64,000 nucleotides of DNA from an uncultured Bacteroidaceae bacterium (GCA_905234735.1 CAJOJA010000008.1:62001-126000), one strand, 5' to 3'. Positions 1 to 8,753 are shown, numbered from the stretch's first letter. The notes: generated from the letters alone by a model not told the origin. Program-made: numbers and translations.

Positions 1-1977
1 TTCTACTACACCTACGAGTTGACGACGGACATGCCTTACGTGCAACTGCGGGGGCAGATACTGAGTTTTGAGGAGGAAGGTGTAGGGCGAAAGCGGCGCA
101 TTGTCGGACACTTCTCCGACGGACACGGCATCATCGACCTCGTATGGTTCAACGGCTTGCAGTACGTGGAGCGGACGTATAAGCTCATGACGGACTATGT
201 GGTCTTCGGCAAGCCCACGATGTTCCGCGACCGCTTCAACATCACTCACCCCGAAATTGAGAGTGCCGAACGGTTTTCGCGTTCGGGTCTGGGCGTTCGT
301 CCCTATTACAGCGTGCCCGAAAAACTGCAGAAGCGCGGCATCAACACACGCATGATGGAGCAGTGGGTCAGTACGGTCTTCCGCGTCATCCACGAGCCGT
401 TGCCCGAGACGCTGCCCGAATACCTGCTGCGCGAGTTGCGGCTGATGTCGCGCGACGAGGCCATCCGTGCTATGCACTATCCGCAGTCGGCCGACCACCT
501 CAGTCAGGCCTCGTACCGCTTGAAGTTCGAGGAGCTGTTCTTCATCCAACTGAATATATTAAGGTACGCGCGCGAGCGTAACCGCCGCTATGCCGGGTAT
601 GTGTTCACGAGGGTGGGGGAGTTGTTCAACGACTTCTACTACCATCACCTGCCCTTCCCGCTGACGGGGGCGCAGAAGCGTGTGATACGTGAGATATACA
701 ACGATACGCGCACGGGGCGCCAGATGAACCGGCTGCTGCAGGGCGATGTCGGTAGCGGCAAGACGCTGGTGGCCCTGATGTCGATGCTTATCGCCCTGGG
801 CTGCGGATTCCAAGCCTGCATCATGGCCCCCACAGAGATACTGGCCGAGCAGCACCTCGATACGTTCCGTCGCTTCCTTGGTGACATGCCTGTCCGCGTG
901 GAGCTCCTGACCTCAAGCATCAAGGGTAAGCGCCGCGAGTCCATACTCTCGGGCCTGCAGACGGGCGAGGTGCAGATATTGGTGGGCACACACGCCGTCA
1001 TCGAGGACAACGTACAGTTCCGTCAGCTCGGCTTCGTGGTCATCGACGAGCAGCACCGCTTCGGTGTTGCCCAAAGGGCGAAGTTGTGGAATAAGGGGCA
1101 AGGAGCAGGGGCCCATTCCTTCTATAAAGCCCCCCATGTATTGGTAATGACCGCCACTCCCATTCCCAGGACCCTGGCCATGACGGTCTATGGCGACCTC
1201 GATGTGTCGGTAATTGACGAGCTGCCGCCTGGCAGGAAGCCCATCCAGACCATCCACCACTACGAGAACCGGCGCGAGGAGCTCTATCGTGGCCTCCGCC
1301 AGCAAATATCGCTCGGACGCCAGGCCTACATCGTTTATCCACTGATAAAGGAGAGTGAGAAGATGGACCTCCAGAACTTGGAGGAGGGATATCAGGAGTT
1401 TCAAAAGGCCTTTCCCGACCTTCGCATCAGCATGGTGCACGGCAAGATGAAACCTGTCGATAAAGACCGCGAGATGGAGCGCTTTGTTTCGGGCGAGACG
1501 CAAATACTGATGGCGACGACAGTCATCGAAGTTGGCGTCAACGTGCCCAATGCTTCGGTCATGGCCATTATGAATGCCGAGCGGTTTGGTCTGGCGCAGT
1601 TGCACCAGCTACGCGGCAGGGTAGGGCGCGGAGCCGACCAGAGTTACTGCATCCTCGTCACTGGCTTCAAACTTTCAGGTGACACTCGTCGCCGCATACA
1701 GATTATGTGCGAGACGAACGACGGCTTCGAGATTGCTGAGGAAGACATGCGCCTGCGCGGCCCCGGCGACCTGGAGGGCACGCAGCAGAGCGGCATACCC
1801 TTCGATCTCCACATCGCCAACCTGGCCCGCGACGGTCAGGTCGTTCAGCTGGCACGCGACGTGGCCAAGCGCGTCCTCGACAGCGACCCCGACGGCCAAC
1901 GCCCCGAACACGCCGCCATGTGGCGCGCACTCTCCGACCTCAACAAGCGCACCATCGACTGGTCGGCGATATCGTGA
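1..1977 (+). CDS. recG: ATP-dependent DNA helicase RecG, 5' end outside window
   Basis: RecG remodels stalled replication forks and branched DNA by ATP-driven branch migration. The frame is open to base 1, so the N-terminus lies upstream; about 659 residues are visible. The visible start is in the wedge/OB domain. Walker A (GDVGSGKT) is coded near 742, the DEQHRFG box typical of RecG near 1045, then MTATPIPRTLA, and the helicase C-terminal box with QLRGRVGRG near 1600. The protein ends TIDWSAIS. The last 213 bp recur at 8541-8753 as an isolated fragment, so this 3' end may be an old integration or recombination point. The family identification is secure; the true start cannot be seen. Confidence 0.96.
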   Translation, partial: FYYTYELTTDMPYVQLRGQILSFEEEGVGRKRRIVGHFSDGHGIIDLVWFNGLQYVERTYKLMTDYVVFGKPTMFRDRFNITHPEIESAERFSRSGLGVRPYYSVPEKLQKRGINTRMMEQWVSTVFRVIHEPLPETLPEYLLRELRLMSRDEAIRAMHYPQSADHLSQASYRLKFEELFFIQLNILRYARERNRRYAGYVFTRVGELFNDFYYHHLPFPLTGAQKRVIREIYNDTRTGRQMNRLLQGDVGSGKTLVALMSMLIALGCGFQACIMAPTEILAEQHLDTFRRFLGDMPVRVELLTSSIKGKRRESILSGLQTGEVQILVGTHAVIEDNVQFRQLGFVVIDEQHRFGVAQRAKLWNKGQGAGAHSFYKAPHVLVMTATPIPRTLAMTVYGDLDVSVIDELPPGRKPIQTIHHYENRREELYRGLRQQISLGRQAYIVYPLIKESEKMDLQNLEEGYQEFQKAFPDLRISMVHGKMKPVDKDREMERFVSGETQILMATTVIEVGVNVPNASVMAIMNAERFGLAQLHQLRGRVGRGADQSYCILVTGFKLSGDTRRRIQIMCETNDGFEIAEEDMRLRGPGDLEGTQQSGIPFDLHIANLARDGQVVQLARDVAKRVLDSDPDGQRPEHAAMWRALSDLNKRTIDWSAIS

Positions 1978-1999
1978 TTCACATTTATGCAATATCCAT

Positions 2000-2044
2000 C
2001 GACATATTTCCGTTATACATGTGTATATATAGGTAGAGAGGCAA
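2000..2044 (+). promoter_or_regulatory. Candidate ECF-sigma promoter, copy 1
   Basis: The element begins CGACATATT, then CCGTTA, GTGTATATA and GGTAG. It matches the element at 14420-14464 upstream of the ECF sigma gene at about three quarters of positions. The distance from element start to ATG is 73 bp here and 72 bp there. No ordinary TAnnTTTG box is seen in this gap. Inference: it is recognised by the ECF sigma factor encoded at 14492. Confidence 0.55.
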
Positions 2045-2072
2045 GACTATAACTATAAACCATAATACACGG

Positions 2073-3539
2073 ATGAGAAAGACCTTATGCTTACTTCTTT
2101 TTGTCCTCATGGCCGTGGCCGTGTGGGGCCAGAAACATCTGCCCGATGTGCGTTACGATGCACGACCGGCTACGCTACGTTGCCGCCTTGTCCACAGCGA
2201 GGACACGACGAAGTATGCCCTGCATCTGCGCTGTATGCGCCGCTACTGCTCGGGCTTGCCCTGGGACGGCCTCTGGGAAACGGACTGGACGACATGTGGC
2301 AACGCCGACTTCACCCTGACCATACCTGTGCACATGACGCACCGCTGTGACGTCACGTTCGGGCCGTACCGCTTTCCGTGCTACGTCGTGCCGGGCGCTA
2401 CGGTCACGTTCACAATTGACGAACGACGTGCGCGTGAGGCGGGACTTCCTGAGGGCATCACCTTCAGCGGCCCGTTGGCGAGTCTCAATCGCGACCTCGT
2501 CCGTGCCTGGGAGTCGGGGACTGACCCCGAGCAGTTCTGGCTTGACATTGAGCAAAAGCGCAACGGAGGCACGCTCATCGACCTGCTGCCAAGTTGCGAT
2601 GAACAGGGCTATTTTGACTTCCTGGAGCAGACCTATCGCCGAATCGAGGCAGACATTGCGGCCGACCGTCACATGGGTGATGCCTATCGCGAGTATGCCC
2701 AAGGCGTGAACCTCTACGAGTGGGGCAACCACATGCACTGGTGTGGGCAGGCCATACAATGGCAGGGCATCACCGACTCGGAGGCGGACTACGATGCCTA
2801 CGTGTCGCGGATGCGCGAGCGTATCGTCCGCTACATGCAGTCGCACCCTTGGGCCCATCCAGCAGCAGCCTACGTGATGTGGGGCTTTGGCAACCTGCCC
2901 AAGGACCACTTCAATCTAGACGTTGACATCCCGGCCGGCTATTGGAAGTGCTGCGAGGCCTCGAACCTGCTGAAGCAGATGGGGCAGGACAAGCAACCCC
3001 TCTCCGAGGCCCAGAAAGCCGACATCCAGCGCGACCTGCCCGAACTGGCCGAGGACCTGCTGTCTTACAATGAGGGCCTGACACAGCAACTTGCCGCCAT
3101 CGCCGGGGACAGCCTCTCGCACGTGCGCCAGCTTCCTCCCGTCGGCGACGGAGGCGACATACTGTCCGCACTACTCCTTCCCTATCGTGGTAGGCCTGTG
3201 CTGCTGGAACTCTGGGAAACCACCTGCGGTCCCTGTCGGCTGGCCTTCCGCGAAATGCACGACACAAAGCTCCGACTTCGCGACCGCATGTACTTCGTCT
3301 CCGTGGCCAGCACCCGTAGCGACCAGGCCACATGGCAGCGCCTCGTCGCCAGTTATGTCGGCGACCACTACCGCCTGACCGAGCCGCAGTTGCTGTCCGT
3401 CCATCGCCAGGTTCCCTGCCGTACCAACGCCGTTCCCGTCTGGCTCCTTATTAACCCCGACGGCACCATCCACCATGCCTTCACTGGCTATCGCCACCTC
3501 GACGACATGCTGAAGGAGATAAACCCCGTGCTGGAGTAA
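2073..3539 (+). CDS. Secreted TlpA-like thioredoxin-fold protein (paralogue 1)
   Basis: 488 residues. An N-terminal signal peptide (about residues 1-19, ending VWGQ) sends it to the periplasm or cell surface. The N-terminal 350 residues match no domain I recognise. The C-terminal 130 residues are a thioredoxin fold of the AhpC/TSA-TlpA type, with active site WETTCGPCR (Cys385 and Cys388) and a late Val-Pro (AVPVW) in the cis-proline position. A thiol-disulfide reductase role is expected; the substrate is unknown. It follows recG by 95 bp and is preceded by the ECF-like element at 2000. A diverged copy of its C-terminus is stranded at 7219-7272 and a diverged signal peptide at 3699. Confidence 0.85.
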   Translation: MRKTLCLLLFVLMAVAVWGQKHLPDVRYDARPATLRCRLVHSEDTTKYALHLRCMRRYCSGLPWDGLWETDWTTCGNADFTLTIPVHMTHRCDVTFGPYRFPCYVVPGATVTFTIDERRAREAGLPEGITFSGPLASLNRDLVRAWESGTDPEQFWLDIEQKRNGGTLIDLLPSCDEQGYFDFLEQTYRRIEADIAADRHMGDAYREYAQGVNLYEWGNHMHWCGQAIQWQGITDSEADYDAYVSRMRERIVRYMQSHPWAHPAAAYVMWGFGNLPKDHFNLDVDIPAGYWKCCEASNLLKQMGQDKQPLSEAQKADIQRDLPELAEDLLSYNEGLTQQLAAIAGDSLSHVRQLPPVGDGGDILSALLLPYRGRPVLLELWETTCGPCRLAFREMHDTKLRLRDRMYFVSVASTRSDQATWQRLVASYVGDHYRLTEPQLLSVHRQVPCRTNAVPVWLLINPDGTIHHAFTGYRHLDDMLKEINPVLE

Positions 3540-3698
3540 TGGGGAAGTGATTTGACAAGTCCCTGACGATAATCTTCTACCGTTAGAGACTTGCCGTTTA
3601 AAGTAATGTGTTGTTATCCTTTAATTCCTCGCCTATTCTTTTCCCAACGAGGCAATTTCGGCATCAATGTAATAGTAGAAGGACATCACTTTACTACT

Positions 3699-3794
3699 AT
3701 GCAAAAGATCTTGTGCTTACTATGCTGCGCCCTCATGGCCGTGACCGTTCAGGGGGCGCTCCCGATGTTAATTAATCATAATCTGACCCCTTAA
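3699..3794 (+). pseudogene. Remnant: signal peptide of a TlpA-like paralogue
   Basis: A 31-codon frame beginning MQKILCLLCCALMAVTVQG closely matches the signal peptide of the 2073 gene (MRKTLCLLLFVLMAVAVWG) at DNA and protein level. It then runs into unrelated sequence and a stop. It looks like the 5' stump of a lost paralogue. The rest of the 3540-3820 gap holds no other gene I can see. Confidence 0.6.
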
Positions 3795-3820
3795 CCGATG
3801 ACGATGTGCCGATAATTCCG

Positions 3821-3828
3821 TATCTTTG
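3821..3828 (+). promoter_or_regulatory. Bacteroidetes -7 box (TATCTTTG)
   Basis: TATCTTTG fits the TAnnTTTG box used by the primary sigma factor of Bacteroidetes, 28 bp before the ATG at 3856. The flanking bases AATTCCGTATCTTTGC are identical to those at 7337-7352 before the nucleotidyltransferase gene, so this promoter region is duplicated locally. The -33 box is weak. Confidence 0.6.
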
Positions 3829-3855
3829 CATCTGTTAATCACAAACAATACGAAC

Positions 3856-5370
3856 ATGAGAGAGAGAATCCTTATCCTTCTGGTCGCGATGCTCGCGACC
3901 GTGAGCCTGTGGGCTGGTGATAAAGGGAAAGCAACGTGGCCCGAAGAGTGGCGCAACGTCAAGTATGCCAAGCAGGAAGTTCTGCCCGATGCTCGGATAA
4001 GCAAGGGGGAGGCCGTCGTGAAGGTCAGGCTGCTGAACTACGACCCCAGTAAGAAACTCGAGTTGATGGTCGGGGGCTTCCAGCCTTTGGGTCAGAAGGA
4101 AAGTTTCCATAAGAGCTATCCCTTGGCCGACGACGGTACGGCCACGGTACGGGTACCCCTACGACTTGTGCGCACTGCCATCGTTGGCATTGAGGACGTG
4201 GCTTTCGCTCCTGTGCTGCTCGCCCCTGGGGAGACGGTGGAGGTGCTGATGGATGCTCGGGGCGGCGATTGCTGCTTCTTGGCCTTCAAGGGTTATATGG
4301 CTCGCACCAACATGGAACGGGCGGCGGAATACGAACGCTGCGAACGCGACCGCGAAACGATAAGCCGTCGCATGTACGACGGTCTGCAACAATGCACCAC
4401 CCCCGACGAGCGTATCGGATTCCTCCGTCACGACTATGAGCAGAACATCGCCCGCATCCGCAAGATGAAAGCGACCGAAGCCACCCGTATGCTCCTTACG
4501 ATGGAAGAGGAGGCAATGCTCATAGACTGGCTCGGTGTTTTCGGGGGCGTATACCTCGATCTTGCCCAGCACATGAGGGCCGTCTCTATAAACAACGAAG
4601 AAGATTATAAGGCACTCTACCGCCAATATGCCGACCTCCTGCCCGTCAGGCAGGGAGCGGAGGCACTGGCACCTTTCAGTCAGTACCTCATCATGACCTC
4701 GGCCAAGGCCCCTGCATGTCCGGCATTCTGGCGTGTCCATGGCTGGAGCAGGGATGACGCGCCCCAGTATAGCCGCGACCTGATGAACGCACAGCGCATC
4801 ATCCAGGATGCCGTCGACAGGTCGGCCGTCGATAGCATCTATCATTCTATCAAGTCCCCCGATTGCCGCGCCTTGGTCGATGACTTCCGCGCCGAACAAC
4901 AGCAGGCCGAGCAGGCCCTGACCAGCCAGGGCGGCGTCTATCTCCACGACCTCGACACCGTGGCCCCCGAGCGTGTCGTCCCCGAAATCCTGCGACGCTA
5001 CCCCGGTCGTGTCGTCCTCTTCGACCTGTGGGCCACATGGTGCGGCCCCTGCCGTATGGGCCACCAGACTATGGCCCCCCTGAAAGAGGATCTCAAGAAC
5101 CAGCCCGTCGTATTCGTTTACCTGACCAACGACACGTCGCCCATGCAATCGTGGGGCGACATGATTAAGGAGATTCCGGGCGAACATTACTACCTCACCC
5201 GTCCGCAGTTCTCCTATCTGCTCGAACAACTCTACCATTCTCAGGGCATACCCACCTACGCCCTCTATGCCCCCGACGGCACCCTCGCCTGGCAACATAT
5301 CGGCTACATGGAGACAAACGACGAAGCGAGTGCCGCGATAGAACGTGCCCTTCCCGCCACAGGGAAATAA
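3856..5370 (+). CDS. Secreted TlpA-like thioredoxin-fold protein (paralogue 2)
   Basis: 504 residues from the ATG at 3856. An in-frame TTG at 3826 lies inside the promoter and is not the start. The signal peptide ends near LWAG. The middle is helix-rich and unassigned. The C-terminal domain is TlpA/AhpC-like with WATWCGPCRM (Cys396, Cys399) and cis-Pro in GIPTY. It is probably a periplasmic thiol reductase or disulfide-handling protein of unknown substrate. The next paralogue starts 18 bp downstream, so the two form an operon. Its final 30 residues (LAWQHIGYMETNDE region) recur in diverged form at 10501-10594. Confidence 0.86.
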   Translation: MRERILILLVAMLATVSLWAGDKGKATWPEEWRNVKYAKQEVLPDARISKGEAVVKVRLLNYDPSKKLELMVGGFQPLGQKESFHKSYPLADDGTATVRVPLRLVRTAIVGIEDVAFAPVLLAPGETVEVLMDARGGDCCFLAFKGYMARTNMERAAEYERCERDRETISRRMYDGLQQCTTPDERIGFLRHDYEQNIARIRKMKATEATRMLLTMEEEAMLIDWLGVFGGVYLDLAQHMRAVSINNEEDYKALYRQYADLLPVRQGAEALAPFSQYLIMTSAKAPACPAFWRVHGWSRDDAPQYSRDLMNAQRIIQDAVDRSAVDSIYHSIKSPDCRALVDDFRAEQQQAEQALTSQGGVYLHDLDTVAPERVVPEILRRYPGRVVLFDLWATWCGPCRMGHQTMAPLKEDLKNQPVVFVYLTNDTSPMQSWGDMIKEIPGEHYYLTRPQFSYLLEQLYHSQGIPTYALYAPDGTLAWQHIGYMETNDEASAAIERALPATGK

Positions 5371-5388
5371 AGACAACAGGCAAATGCT

Positions 5389-7032
5389 ATGAAGAAAACG
5401 ATTCTTTTCCTGTTCCTTGTCCTCGAAGCAATAGCGAGAGGGCATGGGAATCCTCCTATGTCTGCCGAATGGACGACGGAGGACTTCTTCCGCACAGACT
5501 CGGCCGTGATTCGCGGGCGCATCGTCGGATACGGGGCTGAAACGGGTTTTTCGACGCTCGCGACCGAGATTCCCGACCTGATGAGTGGCCGACAACCAGC
5601 GATGATTACCCTGGGCATCGGAACGGACGGACGTTTCCAACGCACGGTGCTCCTGCGCCATCCTGTCCTCAACTTCCTATCGACCACGCACGCCAGCATG
5701 GGACGTCGGCCCGTACCGTTCTATCTCTGCCCGGGCGACACGCTGGACATCACGCTGCAACCCCGTGAAGACGGCGGTTTCACGTGCCAATATAGCGGCG
5801 GCCATGCACGGGACGTTGAGCACTTGCTTCTGCATCCCATGGACTACCGATGGCTGGCCGATATGCGGCGGACGCCAGGGACATTGGATGACTATAACCG
5901 TCAGGCTGAGTCCGTATGGACCGAACTGCAACAACGCACCGACGGACACATACGGAAGCACGGATTGACCGATTTCGAGGCAATGCTGTTGCGACGGGAG
6001 GCCGAGATGGAGTTCATGTCAGCCTATTTGCTACGGTTCATCGACCTCGATATCTATATCCAGAACGAGCGACCGCAGGCTCTTTTCACTGAGGGCGATG
6101 CGACAGTGGACAGCCTCTGTCGTGTCGATAACTATCCACTTCTGCGACGGCTCCATGCCGACGACCCGTGGCTGCTGGCTCAACCTCAGGCTGCTCACGT
6201 ACTGGCCACACTGCCCTCGCTTATGCCCTTTTATCACCCCATGCTCGTAAGGACGCAGGGAGAGAGTTTCATGCAACTGGATGAGACGTTGGCAGAGTTG
6301 GAGACCCTGCGCCACACGGGCCGCGCTTTGCTGGGACAAGACCATGATGCTCTGCTCCTGCAGGTGGCGATGTTGCGCCTGCTCTCCGACGAGGCTTACG
6401 GCGAATGGGCTGAGGCCGACCGTCACATCGACGAATGGTTGGCAGAGGCAGACGAGGAAGAACGCCGCGAACTGACGGAATTTTACCACCCTGCAATCCA
6501 TAACTTCGAGGCCACATGGTCGTATCTGTCACGCCCTGTGCTTCGCGCTCGTGCACGTCAACGTTTCGATGAAGAGGTAACCGCCTCCCTGACCATACCC
6601 CTGCCCATGGGCGAGGGTTCCGACCTCATTCGCAGCATTCTTGCCCAGCATTTCGGGCAGGTTGTTCTGCTCGATTTCTGGGCCATGTGGTGCGCTCCCT
6701 GTAAGGCCAACATACAAGCTACCCAGTCCTTGCGCCGCCGTCTCCACGACGATTGTCCTGAACTCTCGCTTGTCTTCATTGCCCACGAGCCGAAGCCCGA
6801 CCGCCCAGATTACGTCGATTTTGTCCGAACATACCTTGATGGAGAGACCGTCGTCCCGATAAACGACGACCAACTCCACCTCCTCATGGACTTGTTCCAG
6901 TTCAGTGCGCTCCCCTTCGCTGTGACCCTCACGCCCGATGGTCGCCTCCTTCGTCAGTCGCTCCAACTTTCTCCTGAACTCACCGCCGATGCTCTCCGAC
7001 GGCAAATCCGGGAACTGGTGGGTGAGGGTTAA
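5389..7032 (+). CDS. Secreted TlpA-like thioredoxin-fold protein (paralogue 3)
   Basis: 547 residues. A short hydrophobic N-terminal signal (KKTILFLFLVLEAIA) is followed by a beta-rich segment containing a PGDTLDI motif, common in the N-terminal domains of Bacteroidetes TlpA proteins. A long helical middle follows, then a thioredoxin domain with WAMWCAPCK (Cys435, Cys438) and cis-Pro in ALPFAV. The CAPC centre differs from the CGPC of its neighbours, which may alter redox potential. It is co-transcribed with the 3856 gene (18-bp gap). Sequence identity among the paralogues is low outside the thioredoxin domain, so this is an old family rather than a recent tandem duplication. Confidence 0.85.
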   Translation: MKKTILFLFLVLEAIARGHGNPPMSAEWTTEDFFRTDSAVIRGRIVGYGAETGFSTLATEIPDLMSGRQPAMITLGIGTDGRFQRTVLLRHPVLNFLSTTHASMGRRPVPFYLCPGDTLDITLQPREDGGFTCQYSGGHARDVEHLLLHPMDYRWLADMRRTPGTLDDYNRQAESVWTELQQRTDGHIRKHGLTDFEAMLLRREAEMEFMSAYLLRFIDLDIYIQNERPQALFTEGDATVDSLCRVDNYPLLRRLHADDPWLLAQPQAAHVLATLPSLMPFYHPMLVRTQGESFMQLDETLAELETLRHTGRALLGQDHDALLLQVAMLRLLSDEAYGEWAEADRHIDEWLAEADEEERRELTEFYHPAIHNFEATWSYLSRPVLRARARQRFDEEVTASLTIPLPMGEGSDLIRSILAQHFGQVVLLDFWAMWCAPCKANIQATQSLRRRLHDDCPELSLVFIAHEPKPDRPDYVDFVRTYLDGETVVPINDDQLHLLMDLFQFSALPFAVTLTPDGRLLRQSLQLSPELTADALRRQIRELVGEG

Positions 7033-7120
7033 GGAAAAGAAAGGTTAAAACTCCTGTGGATATTTTACAATCTCCGAGAATTTGTGTACATTAGCACCCA
7101 GAATCATAGCCCAAAGACGT

Positions 7121-7246
7121 ATGTATAGCATTCACGACATTGCCGAGTATATAGTGGCTCTGATTCCTAATTTTGCCCGCACGTATGTGATGACGGAGGT
7201 TCAGGCTTACCATTATGCACCGGCTATCGTAACCTCGACGACATGA
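7121..7246 (+). pseudogene. Remnant: N-terminus of a DUF3791-type protein
   Basis: The reading frame MYSIHDIAEYIVALIPNFA...VQAYHY resembles the first 32 residues of DUF3791 proteins, small proteins often paired with DUF3990 in toxin-antitoxin-like loci. After HY the similarity stops and the frame runs through a TlpA-gene fragment to a stop. It is therefore a truncated gene fused to unrelated sequence. The family assignment is from memory of the motif. Confidence 0.5.
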
Positions 7247-7303
7247 TGAATGAGATAAACCCCGTGTTGGAGTGGCGGGAGCTACGGACGGCAACATGAT
7301 AAG
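7219..7303 (+). pseudogene. Remnant: C-terminus of TlpA-like paralogue 1
   Basis: In a frame different from the DUF3791 remnant, this codes TGYRNLDDMMNEINPVLE. It matches the last residues of the 2073 gene (TGYRHLDDMLKEINPVLE). The stop codon after VLE is lost (TGG here), so the frame continues to a TGA at 7301. There is no upstream thioredoxin domain, so only a tail was left or copied here. Confidence 0.65.
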
Positions 7304-7343
7304 AATTTCGCCCCATCGTTAGCGGAATGTCGAAATAATTCCG

Positions 7344-7351
7344 TATCTTTG
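7344..7351 (+). promoter_or_regulatory. Bacteroidetes -7 box for the MNT/HEPN pair
   Basis: TATCTTTG, 21 bp before the ATG at 7373. It is embedded in the same AATTCCGTATCTTTGC string as the promoter at 3814-3829. Confidence 0.55.
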
Positions 7352-7372
7352 CGACATCTAATCCCAAACGCT

Positions 7373-7669
7373 ATGAGCCAGCAGATGATAGAGACCATAC
7401 AAGAGTACTTCAAGACCCAGCCCGTGGTTCGCGCATGGCTGTTCGGTTCGTTCGCACGCGGCGAGGAACGGCCCGGCAGCGACGTGGACTTGCTGGTCGC
7501 ATACGACGACGATGCCGACGTGTCGCTCTTTACCATCGGCGGCATCTATTCCGACCTTCGCCGCCTGCTCAACCGGGAAGTGGACCTCGTGGAGGAGGGG
7601 ACGCTCCGCCCATGGGCTATCGACAGGGTAAATAACGATAAAAGACTGATATATGAGAGAGCCAATTAG
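7373..7669 (+). CDS. MNT-domain nucleotidyltransferase antitoxin (MntA type)
   Basis: 98 residues from the ATG at 7373; an in-frame TTG at 7349 overlaps the promoter. The minimal nucleotidyltransferase signature GSFARGEERPGSDVDLLV is present, with the GSxARG and DxD metal-binding residues and a third acidic residue in VDLVEE. Proteins of this type (MntA) neutralise their HEPN partner by adenylylating a tyrosine in it. The HEPN frame begins inside its last codons (ATG at 7653), the usual translational coupling for MNT/HEPN modules. Confidence 0.85.
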   Translation: MSQQMIETIQEYFKTQPVVRAWLFGSFARGEERPGSDVDLLVAYDDDADVSLFTIGGIYSDLRRLLNREVDLVEEGTLRPWAIDRVNNDKRLIYERAN

Positions 7670-8026
7670 AGACCGTGGACGACTGATGGATATGCTCGAA
7701 TATTCGGGCAATGCCATTCGCTTCTCCGAGGGCCTGACGTTCGAAGACTTCGTGGCCGACCGGCCATTATGAAGAATGTAGAGATAATCGGTGAGGCTGC
7801 CAATATGTTGACGAGCGATTTTCGTGAGCAGCATCCCGACTTGCCTTGGGCACAAATCATAGGCATGCGTCATGTCCTTGTGCACGGATATGCCCAGATA
7901 TCAGACATGAAACTATGGAACACAGCCACCAAGGATATGCCTTTCTTACATGATACCGTTGCCCGTTATCTAGCCGAAACCAACTGGGAAGAGTGGGAGA
8001 GCCGCTCGTTTGATGCGACGGAATAA
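7653..8026 (+). pseudogene. HEPN-domain RNase toxin, frameshifted
   Basis: The 5' part (MREPIRDRGRLMDMLEYSGN...EDFVADRP) is a typical HEPN toxin start but ends at TGA 7770-7772. The remainder continues in another frame from 7769: KNVEIIGEAANML...WAQIIGMRHVLVHGY. It keeps the catalytic RX4H and the modifiable Tyr of the RX4HXY motif (RHVLVHGY). Homologues normally have several residues (R-x-x-Y/F-A-type) between DR and the I-x-KNVEI segment, so a small out-of-frame deletion at about 7764 is likely. The toxin is presumably dead while the antitoxin gene is intact. Confidence 0.75.
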
Positions 8027-8055
8027 TTCTTGACTTTCTTTTGAAAAAACATGGT

Positions 8056-8082
8056 GAAAGGGCGACATATTCTCGCCCTTTC
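8056..8082. terminator. Bidirectional hairpin between convergent genes
   Basis: GAAAGGGCGA (8056-8065) pairs perfectly with TCGCCCTTTC (8073-8082) across a 7-nt loop. A-rich sequence lies to the left and T-rich sequence to the right, so it can end transcription from both the HEPN side and the minus-strand gene ending at 8089. Confidence 0.65.
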
Positions 8083-8088
8083 GCTATT

Positions 8089-8295
8089 TTATTGCGCATC
8101 TATTTTTTCGAGAAGCTTTAAACCTTCCATACCAGAGACTATATCTATATGCCTGCCATCCCATAGGACAAGCAGGGGCAACCCCGTAGGAACGGGCAGT
8201 CCGTCGTCACCGACCTCGCCGAGGGCATACACGTCCTTTCCGCCGTAAGCCCCTGCATATTCGATGCTATTGCAAACTTCCCGTTCGGCTATCAT
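8089..8295 (-). CDS. Small hypothetical protein, possibly truncated
   Basis: 68 residues from an ATG at 8295; the frame stays open upstream to about 8403. The protein-like composition (EYAGAYGGKDVYALGEVGDD, then a LPLLVLWDGRHIDIVSGMEG segment) and the terminator just beyond its stop argue that it is, or was, a real gene 3' end. I do not recognise the family. Upstream of 8400 the sequence switches to an unrelated plus-strand fragment, so the true 5' end may be missing. Confidence 0.45.
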   Translation of the reverse strand: MIAEREVCNSIEYAGAYGGKDVYALGEVGDDGLPVPTGLPLLVLWDGRHIDIVSGMEGLKLLEKIDAQ

Positions 8296-8402
8296 CCTGA
8301 CTTCAAGGGGTATCGGTCGTATCGTAAGGCATGGTTTATCGCAATCGTTGAGCGGGGCATATCTGGCATACAAGGGATGACGGGGATGGCCTTGGCAAGT
8401 CA

Positions 8403-8541
8403 ACCTTCCGATTTGTTTCCATTGGGGATGTGATCCACGACGGGTCGGACTGGGACTTGCTCATCCTGCTTGACAAACCAAAGGTGACGTTCAATGATTA
8501 CGATGTCGGCTATCCATTTCGTGAACTTGGTTGGGACATCG
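8403..8541 (+). pseudogene. Remnant: nucleotidyltransferase core
   Basis: The frame reads GDVIHDGSDWDLLILLDKPK...YPFRELGW. The G-S-D-x-D core and the text after it resemble nucleotidyltransferase proteins with the pattern GSDWDLLILLDK. The preceding GSRAR part is degraded and no downstream part exists. At 8541 the frame runs directly into the recG 3' fragment (GD/LEGTQQSG), so this is a hybrid remnant. Confidence 0.5.
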
Positions 8542-8753
8542 GCGACCTGGAGGGCACGCAGCAAAGCGGCATACCTTTCGATTTGCATATAGCGAACCTG
8601 GCGCGCGATGGTCAGGTGGTTCAGATGGCACGTGACGTAGCCCGGCGCGTCCTCGACAGCGACCCCGACGGCCAACGCCCCGAACATGCCCCGATGTGGC
8701 GCGCACTCTCCGACCTCAACAAGCGCACCATCGACTGGTCGGCGATATCGTGA
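8541..8753 (+). pseudogene. Remnant: duplicated 3' end of recG
   Basis: Codes GDLEGTQQSGIPFDLHIANL...TIDWSAIS plus stop, the same 213 bp as recG 1765-1977. The first 106 bp differ by about 15 bases, nearly all synonymous. The last 107 bp differ by only 3, and identity continues a few bases past the stop. The silent divergence shows the first part evolved under selection in a working recG elsewhere. It cannot be expressed as RecG here. Confidence 0.85.

Noticed and set aside
4159..5661. A 500-codon open frame on the minus strand across two TlpA genes
   Set aside because: It spans an operon of two well-supported plus-strand genes and reads as a shadow of their codon bias.
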